From positions 110,469 to 174,468 of the forward strand of contig NZ_JACHGN010000026.1 in the NCBI RefSeq assembly GCF_014202315.1: 64,000 nucleotides of DNA. The letters are read 5' to 3'. Positions 51,201 to 59,211 of the stretch are shown one piece after another (the first letter of the stretch is position 1; every line of letters starts with the position of its first letter). This DNA is from Thermocatellispora tengchongensis (lineage in GTDB: Bacteria > Actinomycetota > Actinomycetes > Streptosporangiales > Streptosporangiaceae). The notes under the pieces are model-generated. The model was not told the origin of the DNA. It was given only the letters and a program-made list of their open reading frames with translations, and searched no databases. The position numbers and the translations under genes were made by a program.

Positions 51201-52383
51201 CAACGCCGACGGGACGCGGCGGCTGGCCCCCGGCTCCTACGACCCGCGGGTGTGGGGCCACGACTACACCGAGACCAACGGCTGGAACATGGCCTTCCAC
51301 GCCCCGCAGGACGGCCGTGGCCTGGCCAACCTGTACGGCGGGCGGTCCGGGCTCGCGGCCAAGCTGGACGCGTTCTTCGCCACGCCGGAGACCACCGGGC
51401 ACCCGGGCTCGTACAACGGGATCATCCACGAGATGCGCGAGGCCAGGGACGTGCGGATGGGCCAGTACGGGCACAGCAACCAGCCCTCGCACCACATCCC
51501 CTACATGTACGACTACATCGGCGAGCCGTGGAAGGCGCAGGCGAAGGTGCGCGAGGCGCTGTCGCGGCTCTACCTGGGCAGCGAGATCGGCCAGGGCTAC
51601 GCGGGCGACGAGGACAACGGGGAGATGTCGGCCTGGCAGGTCTTCGGGGCGCTCGGCTTCTACCCGCTGCAGGTGGGCAGCCCGTACTACGCGATCGGCT
51701 CGCCGCTGTTCACCAAGGCCACGGTCCACCTGGAGAACGGCCGCGACCTGGTGATCAGGGCGCCGGGCAACTCCGCGCGCAACGTGTACGTGCAGGGGCT
51801 CAAGGTGGACGGCAAGAGGTACACCAAGACGTACCTGCCGCACGACCTGCTCGCGCGCGGGGCGGTGCTGGAGTTCGACATGGGCCCGCGCCCCTCGCGC
51901 TGGGGCACCGGCCCCGGCGACGCCCCGCCGTCGCTCACCCGGGGCGACGCCGTGCCCGCGCCACTGGCGGACGCGACGGCCGGCGCGGGGGCGGGCACCC
52001 CGTCCGCGAGCGGCGACGCCGACGTGCGTGCCCTGTTCGACGACCACTCCGGGACCCGGGTCACCCTGCCGGGCCGCGACGGCTGGATCCGGTTCGACCT
52101 CGCCGAGCCGCGCGAGGTGCGCCAGTACACGCTCACGTCGGGCACGGGCCCGGCCGAGCAGGACCCGTCCGGCTGGGTGCTGGAGGGCTCGGCGGACGGG
52201 GTCACCTGGACGAGGCTGGACGAGCGGTCCGGCGAGAGCTTCCGCTGGCGCCTGGCCACCCGCCCGTTCCAGGTGGCCGAGCCGGGCGCGTACGCGCACT
52301 ACCGGCTGCGGCTGACCGGCGACGGCGCCGGGAGCACCACGCTGGCGGAGGTGGAGCTGCTCGCCAAGGCCGCCGGGTCCTAA
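48295..52383 (+). CDS. secreted GH92 alpha-1,2-mannosidase with two F5/8-type carbohydrate modules
   Basis: 1362 residues. A Sec signal peptide (VAVTLSAAAALTLVLPATAYA) and a Pro-rich linker come first. A discoidin (F5/8C, CBM32-like) module lies at ~105-245 (DVDANTKWLVF, DWRLQGSQDGREWTTLDTRS). The GH92 N-domain and catalytic (alpha/alpha)6 barrel lie at ~300-1210, with FVQQYRDGGWIARWSSPGY, SNQPSHHIPYMYDYIGEPW and the catalytic GDEDNGEMSAWQVFGALGFY (~1104). A second discoidin-like module is at ~1225-1360. It removes alpha-1,2-mannose from extracellular mannans or glycoproteins. Its stop overlaps the convergent SLOG gene by four bases. Confidence 0.95.
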   Translation: MRRLGPRRVLVAVTLSAAAALTLVLPATAYAGGGPPPVPNPGPSATPTPGPSYSPPPAPERAEAPPSTARQRQAAEAGRGLARAEGTVFYSSFEAGDPQPTWTDTVETDAAGRRRAADVTGIMPGGISGSLADKVTEIAVSGENTGAGEVMENLNDVDANTKWLVFTGTGWASYRLAEPVAVTYYALTSANDVPERDPRDWRLQGSQDGREWTTLDTRSGESFPERFQRKEYRFDNTTAYAYYRLEVTRNGGAGIVQLAEWELSPGAGGPEPATDMRARPGNGPTVGFTAKPRAGFTGLRALEYSGGTTAAGGGHSYNRVFETDIKVGAGTELSYAVFPQFTGADMRYPSTYVALDLAFSDGTYLSQLKARDQHGVELTPRAQGASKTLYADQWNLKRADIGRVARGKTIKRVLVGYDAPEGQAGFRGWVDDIKIVTSRKRQPYQARGPHGHGARPSDYVVTTRGTHSTGGFSRGNTFPATAVPHGFNFWTPVTNAGTTGWLYEYHRANDAANLPRLQAFAASHQPSPWMGDRQTFQVMPSVAEGVPAPSRTARALAFRHENEVAQPHHYAVTFENGLKGEIAPADHAAMLRFTYPEGTGAKLIFDNVTDAGGLTLDPAAGVVTGYSDVRSDNSTGATRMFYYAVFDRPVTGGAKLTGQGRDNVLGYLAFDPGPGRTVTMRIASSLISVEQARRNLELEIGAGDTFETVRERARRAWDAKLRVVEVEGASEDQLVTLYSNLYRLFLYPNSAFENTGTARAPKYEHAVQSATTTPPSTPTETGAPVVPGKVYVNNGFWDTYRTTWPAYALLTPRMAGEMAEGFVQQYRDGGWIARWSSPGYADLMVGTSSDVAFADAYVKGVPGFDAKAAYEAAVKNATVTPPNANVGRKGLARALFRGYTAVQDTGEALSWALDGYINDFGIANMAAALAERSSGAERRRYLEESAYFRDRALNYVHLFDPAVGFFQGRNADGTRRLAPGSYDPRVWGHDYTETNGWNMAFHAPQDGRGLANLYGGRSGLAAKLDAFFATPETTGHPGSYNGIIHEMREARDVRMGQYGHSNQPSHHIPYMYDYIGEPWKAQAKVREALSRLYLGSEIGQGYAGDEDNGEMSAWQVFGALGFYPLQVGSPYYAIGSPLFTKATVHLENGRDLVIRAPGNSARNVYVQGLKVDGKRYTKTYLPHDLLARGAVLEFDMGPRPSRWGTGPGDAPPSLTRGDAVPAPLADATAGAGAGTPSASGDADVRALFDDHSGTRVTLPGRDGWIRFDLAEPREVRQYTLTSGTGPAEQDPSGWVLEGSADGVTWTRLDERSGESFRWRLATRPFQVAEPGAYAHYRLRLTGDGAGSTTLAEVELLAKAAGS

Positions 52384-52862
52384 CCCGGCGACCGCTCCGA
52401 CTCAGGAGGCCAGACCACGCGCACGCTCATCCCGGCGGATCGGGCGTGCGCGACCACCTCCGCGGTGCCGGCGCGCCCGCGCGCCGGCAGCCCGTCCCAC
52501 ACGGCGACCAGTTCGTCGGCCAGGCGCAGCATGAACTCCGAGGCGGCCTGGTACGCCTCCGGCCCGGAGCGGGCGTACGGCATGCGGTGCACCCGCTCCG
52601 CCGCCGAGACCAGGCCGTCGTACGGCTCCCGTGCGGGCGGGGGCAGCGTCTGCCGGTAGTCGGCGGCGGGCACGATCGCGTGCAGGCGCCCGCCGCCGCG
52701 TACGACCTCCTCGGCGAAGATCTGGTCGGCGCCCGCCGCGAGGCAGGACAGCCCCACCACCCGGCCGGCGCGAGCGGCGAGGATGGCCCTCAGCTCGGTG
52801 CGCACCCGATCGGCGGTGCGCGCGGACAGGTCCCGGTGCCCGGAAATCGCGATCCTCAGCAT
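52380..52862 (-). CDS. SLOG-domain-like nucleotide-binding protein
   Basis: 160 residues, one Rossmann-like domain. Strand 1 and loop are LRIAISGHRDLS (SGHRD 7-11), followed by VVGLSCLAAGADQIFAEEVV (~36-55, the GADxxxA-type element), LHAIVPAADYRQTL, and the late DELVAVWDG...GTAEVVAHAR element (~116-140). This arrangement matches the SLOG (SMF/DprA-LOG) superfamily, which binds or processes nucleotides and occurs in predicted conflict systems. It lies 62 bp downstream of the RyR gene and is probably cotranscribed. No catalytic function can be assigned. Confidence 0.72.
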   Translation of the reverse strand: MLRIAISGHRDLSARTADRVRTELRAILAARAGRVVGLSCLAAGADQIFAEEVVRGGGRLHAIVPAADYRQTLPPPAREPYDGLVSAAERVHRMPYARSGPEAYQAASEFMLRLADELVAVWDGLPARGRAGTAEVVAHARSAGMSVRVVWPPESERSPG

Positions 52863-52924
52863 GTTCCCTGTTTCGACCGTTTCTCCCGGGCCGCCGTGCC
52901 ACGTTTCATATTTCACCGGTTGTA

Positions 52925-54616
52925 TTACGCGACACGGACGATCTGAAACCCCACCGACGAGAGGATCTCCGGCAGATTCCGCACGGTGTCGCGGTCCTTC
53001 TCTTTCGCCACCTCGGAAAGGTCGTCCCAATCGGTGATATCGGGATGCAGTTTGCGGGCGGGGTCGCGGATCGGCCCCCGCGTCCAGCCGTCTCGCACCA
53101 TCTCGCCCAGCCACCGGTCGTGCTCCATCTTGGCCAGCCGCTCCACCTCGTGGTCCTTGAACACGAACTCCAGGTCGGGGCCGACGCGCGGGCCGAGAAC
53201 GCAGCCGATGCTCGCCAGCTTGCGCCCGATGTCCTCGGCCTGCCCCCGGTTGGCGGCCTTCAGCCGCTGGGGCAGGTCGTCCCAGGGGAGCAAGGACGGG
53301 TTGGTGTCCGGCGTCTCGCGGCGCCGCGCCGCGTCGAACAGGTACCGCTCGTGGATGGCCCGCGCCAGCGTCTCCACCAGATCCTCCGCGATCAGGCGCG
53401 GATCGCCGGCCTCCTCGTTGATGGCGAAGATCTGCAGCGCTCCCGCCAGCCCCTCCAGCAGCCGCGTCCCCTCGAAGGCCCGGCTGAACGTGGCCGCCTG
53501 CTCGACCCGCACCACCAGCGAGCCGGGCCCGCAGTGCCACAACGTGCGCGAGGTGAGCGCGGTGCGCAGCGCCAGGTCCTGGTCCGCGTAGCAGACGAAC
53601 ACCCGCTGCGGCACCCGGCCGGGCAGCAGGTCGTAGCGGAGCGGGTCGGCGGGCCCCACGTCGTGCGCGGTCAGCTCGCACACCTCGGAGATGAACTCGA
53701 ACCTGCGGCACAGGCTCTCGGCCGTCTCACCGGCCCTCCCGTCGATCAGCGTCACCGGAAGCCGCTCGCCGTACGGGGAGACGAGCCGCCGCCTTCTGGC
53801 GATCTCCACCAGCAGGCTGCGCCCGAACGCGTCCAGCCCGACGACCACCACGGGCCGGTCGTTCTCCACGGGATGCCGCTCCAGCAGCACCCGCGCGGCC
53901 AGCTCGTCCAGGTTGAAGAAGTCCAGGCGCAGCCGCGGCCGGTCCGGCAGCCCGAGCCGCCGCGCCCGCAGCGCCGCGCACAGCTCGGGGTCGGGGATGA
54001 GCGCGTACGTCGACAGGTGGCTCCCCGCGGCCGGGCGGGCCATGTCGTGCGCGGCCAGGGCGATGGCGGTGTTCATCGAGCTGTCGGCCTCGCAGGCGTA
54101 CAGGGTGGTGGCCCGCTGCACGCCCGCCGCTCGCAGCGTGGACGGGCTGCGCGCGTCGCCCGCGACGTGCAGCACCTTGCGGTCGCCCCACTCGGTGACG
54201 GGGGCGGCGCTGATCATCACGATGCGCTCCGCCGTCTCGCGCAGCCGCTCGATCAGCGCTATCGCCACCGCGCCCGAGCCGCACACCACGACGTGGTCCT
54301 TGGACTCCCTGGCCCGGATGCGGCGCAGCTCGGCGGCCAGCAGCAGCCGCGCGCCGTCCACCAGCGTGTAGACGGTGACGCCGGGCGCCGCGAACCTGGC
54401 GAACTCCAGCGCGGGCGGCAGGCTGGCGCCGGCCTCCAGCGGGGCGGAGTCGAACACGAACAGTTGCAGGGTCCAGTAGAGCAGGTTGAGCGGGGTCGCG
54501 GACAGCTCGGGCTCGCCCTGGGCGTAGGCGCGCAGCCCGGCGTAGCCCGTCACCAGCGCGGCGACGGCGAGGACCCCGAATGCGACACGCACGACATATG
54601 TCGCAGAAAGGGTCAT
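52925..54616 (-). CDS. membrane protein with TrkA-N-like domains and C-terminal RyR domain
   Basis: 563 residues. Two transmembrane helices (~8-28 and ~75-97) flank a hydrophobic re-entrant-like stretch (LNLLYWTLQLFVF, 43-55), a two-helix channel plan without a TVGYG filter. Two RCK/TrkA-N-like Rossmann domains follow: ~107-200 (HVVVCGSGAVAIALIERL) and ~254-390 (PVVVVGLDAFGRSLLVEIAR). The C-terminal ~150 residues form a bacterial RyR-like module (LARAIHERYLFDAARRR, LAKMEHDRWLGEMVRDGW, KLHPDITDWDDLSEVAKEKD). It may gate or signal in response to a nucleotide. ATG 54616 has a GGGGAG ribosome site. Confidence 0.82.
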   Translation of the reverse strand: MTLSATYVVRVAFGVLAVAALVTGYAGLRAYAQGEPELSATPLNLLYWTLQLFVFDSAPLEAGASLPPALEFARFAAPGVTVYTLVDGARLLLAAELRRIRARESKDHVVVCGSGAVAIALIERLRETAERIVMISAAPVTEWGDRKVLHVAGDARSPSTLRAAGVQRATTLYACEADSSMNTAIALAAHDMARPAAGSHLSTYALIPDPELCAALRARRLGLPDRPRLRLDFFNLDELAARVLLERHPVENDRPVVVVGLDAFGRSLLVEIARRRRLVSPYGERLPVTLIDGRAGETAESLCRRFEFISEVCELTAHDVGPADPLRYDLLPGRVPQRVFVCYADQDLALRTALTSRTLWHCGPGSLVVRVEQAATFSRAFEGTRLLEGLAGALQIFAINEEAGDPRLIAEDLVETLARAIHERYLFDAARRRETPDTNPSLLPWDDLPQRLKAANRGQAEDIGRKLASIGCVLGPRVGPDLEFVFKDHEVERLAKMEHDRWLGEMVRDGWTRGPIRDPARKLHPDITDWDDLSEVAKEKDRDTVRNLPEILSSVGFQIVRVA

Positions 54617-54963
54617 CTCTTCTCCCCTTGTATTGCGACAGTCCAGGACCACGCCTTTCGCAGGGTAACCCGGCAAATAGCAATGAACCAGGTGAGTATC
54701 CCGTTACACGAAATTCCGCGATAAGGGGCGCATATCTGCTGTTTGCGGGAGATCGAATGGGGACATACCCTTTTCCGGGCACCGGCTGCGCCGGGCGCCG
54801 GGGGGCGAGCGCTTTCCCCCGCGGCCGTCTCTCACCCGCGCGCGGGCATCGCCGCTCGTGCTCGATCAGGGCGCCGGGACCGGGACGGGGGCGCCGTAAC
54901 GCATGACATCGGCGTGCCGGGCGCTTTATGATCCGGCTCACGGCGGAACTTGGGGGCGCGGGA

Positions 54964-55845
54964 GTGACGGACAGGCGGGCGGATATCGTCGTCGATCCCA
55001 GCCTGCCCGATGATGTGGCCCAGTCCTTCCGCGAGAACCCGGTGCTGCTGTCGCGCATCCGTGCGGGATGGCGGCCCGACGCGCCCAGCCCGGCCGACCG
55101 GCGGATCAGGATGATGCTCGGCACCCTTGCCGCGGCCGCGGCCATCGTCGTGGGGGCGTTCCTGTTCGTGCACGACCGCGACGCCATCGGCCTGCTCCTC
55201 ATCGGCGGGGCGGTGATCTGGGCCTCCACCGGCCTGCTGGTCCGCGACGAGCCCGCGGAGGACCGGGCGCTGTACGACAACGCCCGCTGGTACGCCGCCC
55301 ACTACCTGCTGCCCGAGGACTTCGACCGGGCCGCGCACGAGCTGATGGCCCGTACGCAGCGCGCGGTCAGGTCGGTGCTGGAGTCGGCGGTGCACGCCGA
55401 GGGGCTGCTCGACGATGTCAGGAACAACGTCACGCTGCCCGCCCAGGAGTGGGAGATCGCCCGCCTGCTGGCCAAGCTGTCCTCCCTGCGTGAGGAGCAC
55501 CGGGAGTTCGTCGGCGGCGGCCTCACGCCCGAGGCAGCCGCGGTGGCCGAGCCCCTGGAGCGGGCACTGGCCGGCAGCGAGGCCGCCGTCGTGGCCCGGG
55601 TCGAGGCCCTGGAGCGGTACGCCGGGCACGTCGCCGAGGCCGAGCGGGCCTACCACGCCCGGCACCAGATCGAGGAGCTGCGCACCCGGCTGCCGAAGTA
55701 CGAGGAACTCCTGGCCGAGTCGGGCGCCGACTCCCTGGCCATGCGCGAGCTCGACCGCCTGGCCGACGACGCCGACCGCCTGGAGCAGGCCCTGCGCCAC
55801 AGCGTCGCCTCCGCCCGCGAGGCCTTCCGCCACCTGGAGCAGTGA
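54964..55845 (+). CDS. two-TM coiled-coil membrane protein of unknown function
   Basis: 293 residues. A soluble N-terminus (TDRRADIVVDPSLPDDVAQS) precedes two transmembrane helices at ~50-68 and ~74-92 (GTLAAAAAIVVGAFLFVHD, GLLLIGGAVIWASTGLLV) and a ~200-residue helical, coiled-coil cytoplasmic part rich in Glu, Ala and Arg (EIARLLAKLSSLREEHREFV; QIEELRTRLPKYEELLAESG). I recognise no family. GTG 54964 is chosen because TATGAT at the in-frame ATG 54928 looks like a -10 box and a G-rich ribosome site precedes the GTG. It is divergent from the RyR gene and may belong to the same system. Confidence 0.7.
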   Translation: MTDRRADIVVDPSLPDDVAQSFRENPVLLSRIRAGWRPDAPSPADRRIRMMLGTLAAAAAIVVGAFLFVHDRDAIGLLLIGGAVIWASTGLLVRDEPAEDRALYDNARWYAAHYLLPEDFDRAAHELMARTQRAVRSVLESAVHAEGLLDDVRNNVTLPAQEWEIARLLAKLSSLREEHREFVGGGLTPEAAAVAEPLERALAGSEAAVVARVEALERYAGHVAEAERAYHARHQIEELRTRLPKYEELLAESGADSLAMRELDRLADDADRLEQALRHSVASAREAFRHLEQ

Positions 55846-55849
55846 CCCG

Positions 55850-56335
55850 CCCCCCGGAGCGCTACCCCGGCGTAAGGAGCACCGCCCCAGCACGAGGAGC
55901 GTTGACCCGGCACGAGGAGCGCCGCCCCAGCACGAGGAGCGTTGACCCGGCGCGGGGCGCACAGCCCCGACGGGGGGAGCACCCACCCGGCGTGGGGAAA
56001 CACTGCCCCGGCGCGGGGAGCACAGCCCCGGCGGGGGACACTGCCCGACGGGAGGTGGACTCACCCGGCGTGGGGGACACACTGCCCCGACGCGGGGCGC
56101 CTGCCCCCGACGCGGGGAACACCGCCCCGGCGCGAGGCGCACAGCCCCGGCGCGGGGAGCACTGCCTCGCCATGAGGAGCACCCACCCGGCGCGGGGGAA
56201 ACACTGCCCCGACGCGGGGTGCACTGCCCCGACGTGGGGAGCACAGCCCCGACGCAAGGAACACTGACCCGGCGCGAGGCCCACAGCGCCGCCGGGAGGA
56301 GCACTCACCCGGAGCGAGGCGCACAGCCCGGGGGG
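55850..56335. repeat. ~21-bp GC-rich degenerate tandem repeat
   Basis: More than twenty copies of CCCGGCGCGGGGAGCACAGC with many substitutions and small indels. Each unit has CCCGGCGCGGGG-type hairpin potential. The tract begins at the stop of the coiled-coil gene. No spacers and no cas genes. Confidence 0.8.
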
Positions 56336-56413
56336 AACCCAGCGCGGGGGAACCCAGCGCGGGGCAACCCAGCGCGGGGCAACCCAGCGCGGGGCAACCC
56401 AGCGCGGGGCAAC
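56336..56413. repeat. perfect 15-bp tandem repeat
   Basis: About five near-identical copies of AACCCAGCGCGGGGC, head to tail, at the right end of the 21-bp array. The homogeneity suggests recent slippage. Confidence 0.85.
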
Positions 56414-56477
56414 ACTGACCCGGAAGCCCCGACGCGAGGAGCACACCCGGCGCGGGGGGCCTCGCCGGGGCTGGGGG

Positions 56478-58586
56478 TCACAGGTGGGGGGCGACCAGGG
56501 CGGCGAACTCCTCAGGGGTGGCGATGCGGACGCCCAGGCTTTCGGCCTTGGTGCGTTTGGAGCCGGCCTTCTCGCCGGCCACCAGGAGTGAGGTCTTGGC
56601 CGAGACGCTGGAGGACGCCCTGCCGCCGGCGCGTTCGATGAGCTCGTTCATCTCGGTGCGGGTCAGCGACTCCAGCGGGCCGGTCATGGAGCCGGTGACC
56701 ACGACCGACATGCCGGCCAGCGGCAGGCCGTCGGTGGACGCGCCGGTGGACGCGCCGGGGGGCGCGCCGGGGGGCGCGGCGGGGGCGCCGGGGGGCGCGG
56801 GGGTGACTCCGGGCTCGGTCATGTTCACCCCGGCCTTGACCAGCTTGTCGATCAGGTCGGACAGCTCGGCCAGCTCGGCGACCACGACCGGGGCCTTCTC
56901 CGGGCCGATGCCCTCGACCTGCTGCATCGCCTCGGCGTCGGCGGCGCGGACGGCGTCCATGGTGCCGAAGTGGCGGGCGATCCTGCGGCTCATCGACCGG
57001 CCGGTGCCGCGCACGCCGAGGGCGCAGAACACCCGGCTCAGCGGGCGGGTCTTGGCCCGTTCGAGCGCGGCCAGCAGATTGTCGGTGCTGACCTCGCCCA
57101 TGCGCTCCAGATCGAGCAGTTGCTCGCGGGTGAGGGAGAACAGGTCGGCGAAGTCGGTGATCAGCCCGGCGTCGAGCATCTGCTGGATGCGGTTCTCGGC
57201 CAGGCCCTCGATGTCGAGCTGGTCGCGGCCCGCGGCGTACAGGATGGAGGCGATGGCGCGGCAGGCCCGCCCGCGCACGCAGCGCCACCGCTCCTGGGAG
57301 GTGTCGATCGCGTCGCCGCAGACCGGGCAGACCTTCGGGAACTCGATCGGCCGCTCCTCGCCGGTGCGCAGGTGCACCACGGGGGCCTCCACCCGCGGGA
57401 TGACGTCGCCCGCCTTGTAGACCACCACGCTGTCGCCGAGCATCAGGCCGCGCCGGGTGATGTCGGCGGCGTTGTGCAGCGTGGCGTAGCCGACCACGCT
57501 GCCGTCGAGCTCGACCGGCTCCAGCACGGCGCGCGGGGCGATGACGCCGGTGCGGCCGGTGTTCCACTCCACGGCCAGCAGCTTGGTGATCTTCTCGGTG
57601 GGGGGCAGCTTGTACGCCACCGCCCAGCGCGGCGCGCGCGAGCTGAACCCGGCCTGGGCCTGGTCGGCGGCGAGGTCGCACTTGACGACGATGCCGTCGA
57701 TGCCGAAGGACAGCCCGGCGCGGGCGGCGGCGATCTGCTCGACGCGGGCCTGCACCTGCTCCAGGTCGTCGGCCACGATGCCCGCGACCGGGGTGGCGGC
57801 CGTGGTCTGGGCGCCCTGGCGGGCCACCCATCGCATGATCTCGCTGTGCGGGGCCTCGCGCAGCCAGGCGGCGAGCTCGGTGGATTCGTCGGGCGGCAAC
57901 GGCAGCGCGCCGTAGCCGAAGAAGGTCAGCTCGCACACGTAGGGCCGCTCGCGGGTGCGCAGCCAGCCGGCCGCGGCGCTGCGCGGGTTGGCGAAGGTGG
58001 TGCCGTCGTGGGCGCGGCGCCTGGCGCAGGCCGCCTCGAACTGCTCGGTGGTCATCATGACCTCGCCGCGCAGCTCGACCGTGACCGGCTCGGCGAGCCG
58101 GGCGGGCAGGCCGTCGATGGGGCCGATGGCGTGGGAGACGTCCTCGCCCGCGGTGCCGTCGCCGCGGGTGATGAGCTGGACCAGCCGGCCGTGGCGGTAG
58201 CGGGCGGCGACGGCGAGCCCGTCGAGCTTGGGCTCCACGCTCCACTTGGCGACCGGGCGGCCGAGCCGGCGCTCCAGCGAGGCGGCCCACTCGGCGAGCT
58301 GCTCGGCGCCGAAGACGTTGTCGAGCGAGAGCATGGGCACGATGTGCGGCACGTCGCCGGTGACCGCGCCGCCGGCCACCTTGCCGGTGGGCGAGGCGGG
58401 CAGCACGTCGCCGGGATGGGCCTCCTCGTACGCGGCGATGCCGCGCACCAGCCGGTCGTAGGCGTCGTCGTCGAGGGGGGAGGTGCCGTCGGCGTAGTAG
58501 GCCGCCGCGGCGTCCACCGCGAGCTGCACCGCCTCGGCGTAGGCGGCCTGGTCGGCGAGGATCGTGATGGGGGGCTGGTCGCTCAT
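56478..58586 (-). CDS. ligA: NAD-dependent DNA ligase, divergent paralogue
   Basis: 702 residues with the full LigA plan: Ia domain with the NAD site, adenylation domain with catalytic Lys120 (EPKLDGLAV), OB fold, Cys4 zinc finger ([17 protein letters not shown] then RGRAC), helix-hairpin-helix repeats and C-terminal BRCT (~621-702). The housekeeping enzyme's usual signatures are altered ([10 protein letters not shown] for SPTxx[18 protein letters not shown] for TRGDGxxGEDVT). A Pro/Gly/Ala linker of ~26 residues (~595-620) separates HhH and BRCT. The normal ligA neighbourhood is absent, so a second, accessory ligase is likely. Confidence 0.93.
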   Translation of the reverse strand: MSDQPPITILADQAAYAEAVQLAVDAAAAYYADGTSPLDDDAYDRLVRGIAAYEEAHPGDVLPASPTGKVAGGAVTGDVPHIVPMLSLDNVFGAEQLAEWAASLERRLGRPVAKWSVEPKLDGLAVAARYRHGRLVQLITRGDGTAGEDVSHAIGPIDGLPARLAEPVTVELRGEVMMTTEQFEAACARRRAHDGTTFANPRSAAAGWLRTRERPYVCELTFFGYGALPLPPDESTELAAWLREAPHSEIMRWVARQGAQTTAATPVAGIVADDLEQVQARVEQIAAARAGLSFGIDGIVVKCDLAADQAQAGFSSRAPRWAVAYKLPPTEKITKLLAVEWNTGRTGVIAPRAVLEPVELDGSVVGYATLHNAADITRRGLMLGDSVVVYKAGDVIPRVEAPVVHLRTGEERPIEFPKVCPVCGDAIDTSQERWRCVRGRACRAIASILYAAGRDQLDIEGLAENRIQQMLDAGLITDFADLFSLTREQLLDLERMGEVSTDNLLAALERAKTRPLSRVFCALGVRGTGRSMSRRIARHFGTMDAVRAADAEAMQQVEGIGPEKAPVVVAELAELSDLIDKLVKAGVNMTEPGVTPAPPGAPAAPPGAPPGASTGASTDGLPLAGMSVVVTGSMTGPLESLTRTEMNELIERAGGRASSSVSAKTSLLVAGEKAGSKRTKAESLGVRIATPEEFAALVAPHL

Positions 58587-58656
58587 GGTCTCATCATGCC
58601 CGGGGCCACCGACAGTTCCGGGGGGCCGTGCCGTGCCCTGACCAGGGCGTGACCGG

Positions 58657-58737
58657 TGCGTGAGGACGGAGTCGAACCGCCACAGCCGAAGCGTCCGGTT
58701 TACAGCCGGGTGGGCTCGCCACGTGCCCAGCTCACGC
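58657..58737 (-). tRNA. tRNA-Tyr(GUA)-like gene
   Basis: 81 nt folding into a class II cloverleaf: acceptor GCGTGAG/CTCACGC (7 bp), D stem GGGC/GCCC with the GG of the loop, anticodon loop CTGTAAA (anticodon GTA, Tyr), a 12-nt variable arm around TTCG, T stem GGCGG/CCGTC with loop TTCGACT, and discriminator A. CCA is not encoded. Odd points: C instead of U at position 8 and a C-A mismatch at 27-43. It reads opposite to the + strand and lies just upstream of ligA. Confidence 0.75.
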
Positions 58738-58836
58738 AGGTGATCATGTCCCGCGGCCCGCGTCACCGGGGCGTTGGACGGCGCCGTGGTGACCATCGCG
58801 CCATGTGGCCGTGGCACGGTAGGGGCGGGCCGCGGG

Positions 58837-58883
58837 AGGTCGGAGGGTAAACGGAGCGGAGGTCGGAGGGTAAACGGGGCGGA
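58837..58883. repeat. two 23-bp direct repeats
   Basis: GGTCGGAGGGTAAACGG(A/G)GCGGA occurs twice in tandem, with a decaying third half copy after it. Confidence 0.65.
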
Positions 58884-58933
58884 GGCCGGAGAGGAAAGGG
58901 GGCGGGAAACGACGGGCCGCCGCGGGTTCGCCT

Positions 58934-59030
58934 CGGGCGGCCTTCGGGTGCGGTTCGTGCCTGGTACCGCTACCCGCGGCCCCGGGCGGCCTTCGGGTGC
59001 GGTCCGTGCCTGGTGCCGCTACCCGCGGGC
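58934..59030. repeat. two 47-bp direct repeats
   Basis: A segment starting CGGGCGGCCTTCGGGTGCGG and ending CTACCCGCGG occurs at 58934 and 58983, period 49, with two substitutions. It lies in the non-coding gap between the tRNA and the monooxygenase gene (58738-59211), where I see no gene. Confidence 0.75.
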
Positions 59031-59211
59031 GCCGCCATTGCCGGCCGGTGCGGCGGCCAGGGCATACGGCAGGGGCCGCCGGCAACGGCCACAGCCCCGT
59101 TCCGCCCGGGTCGTCCACTGCTTCACGGCCGGTCCTTTCCGTTCGGCCCGGGGCCTCGTGCCCCGCGGCTGGGATCAACGTAGCCCGCGCCTCGCGCGGG
59201 CCGCCACCGAT

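Noticed and set aside
54928..54963. ATG 54928 as start of the coiled-coil protein
   Set aside because: The ATG lies inside TATGAT, a likely -10 box; GTG 54964 has a G-rich ribosome site.
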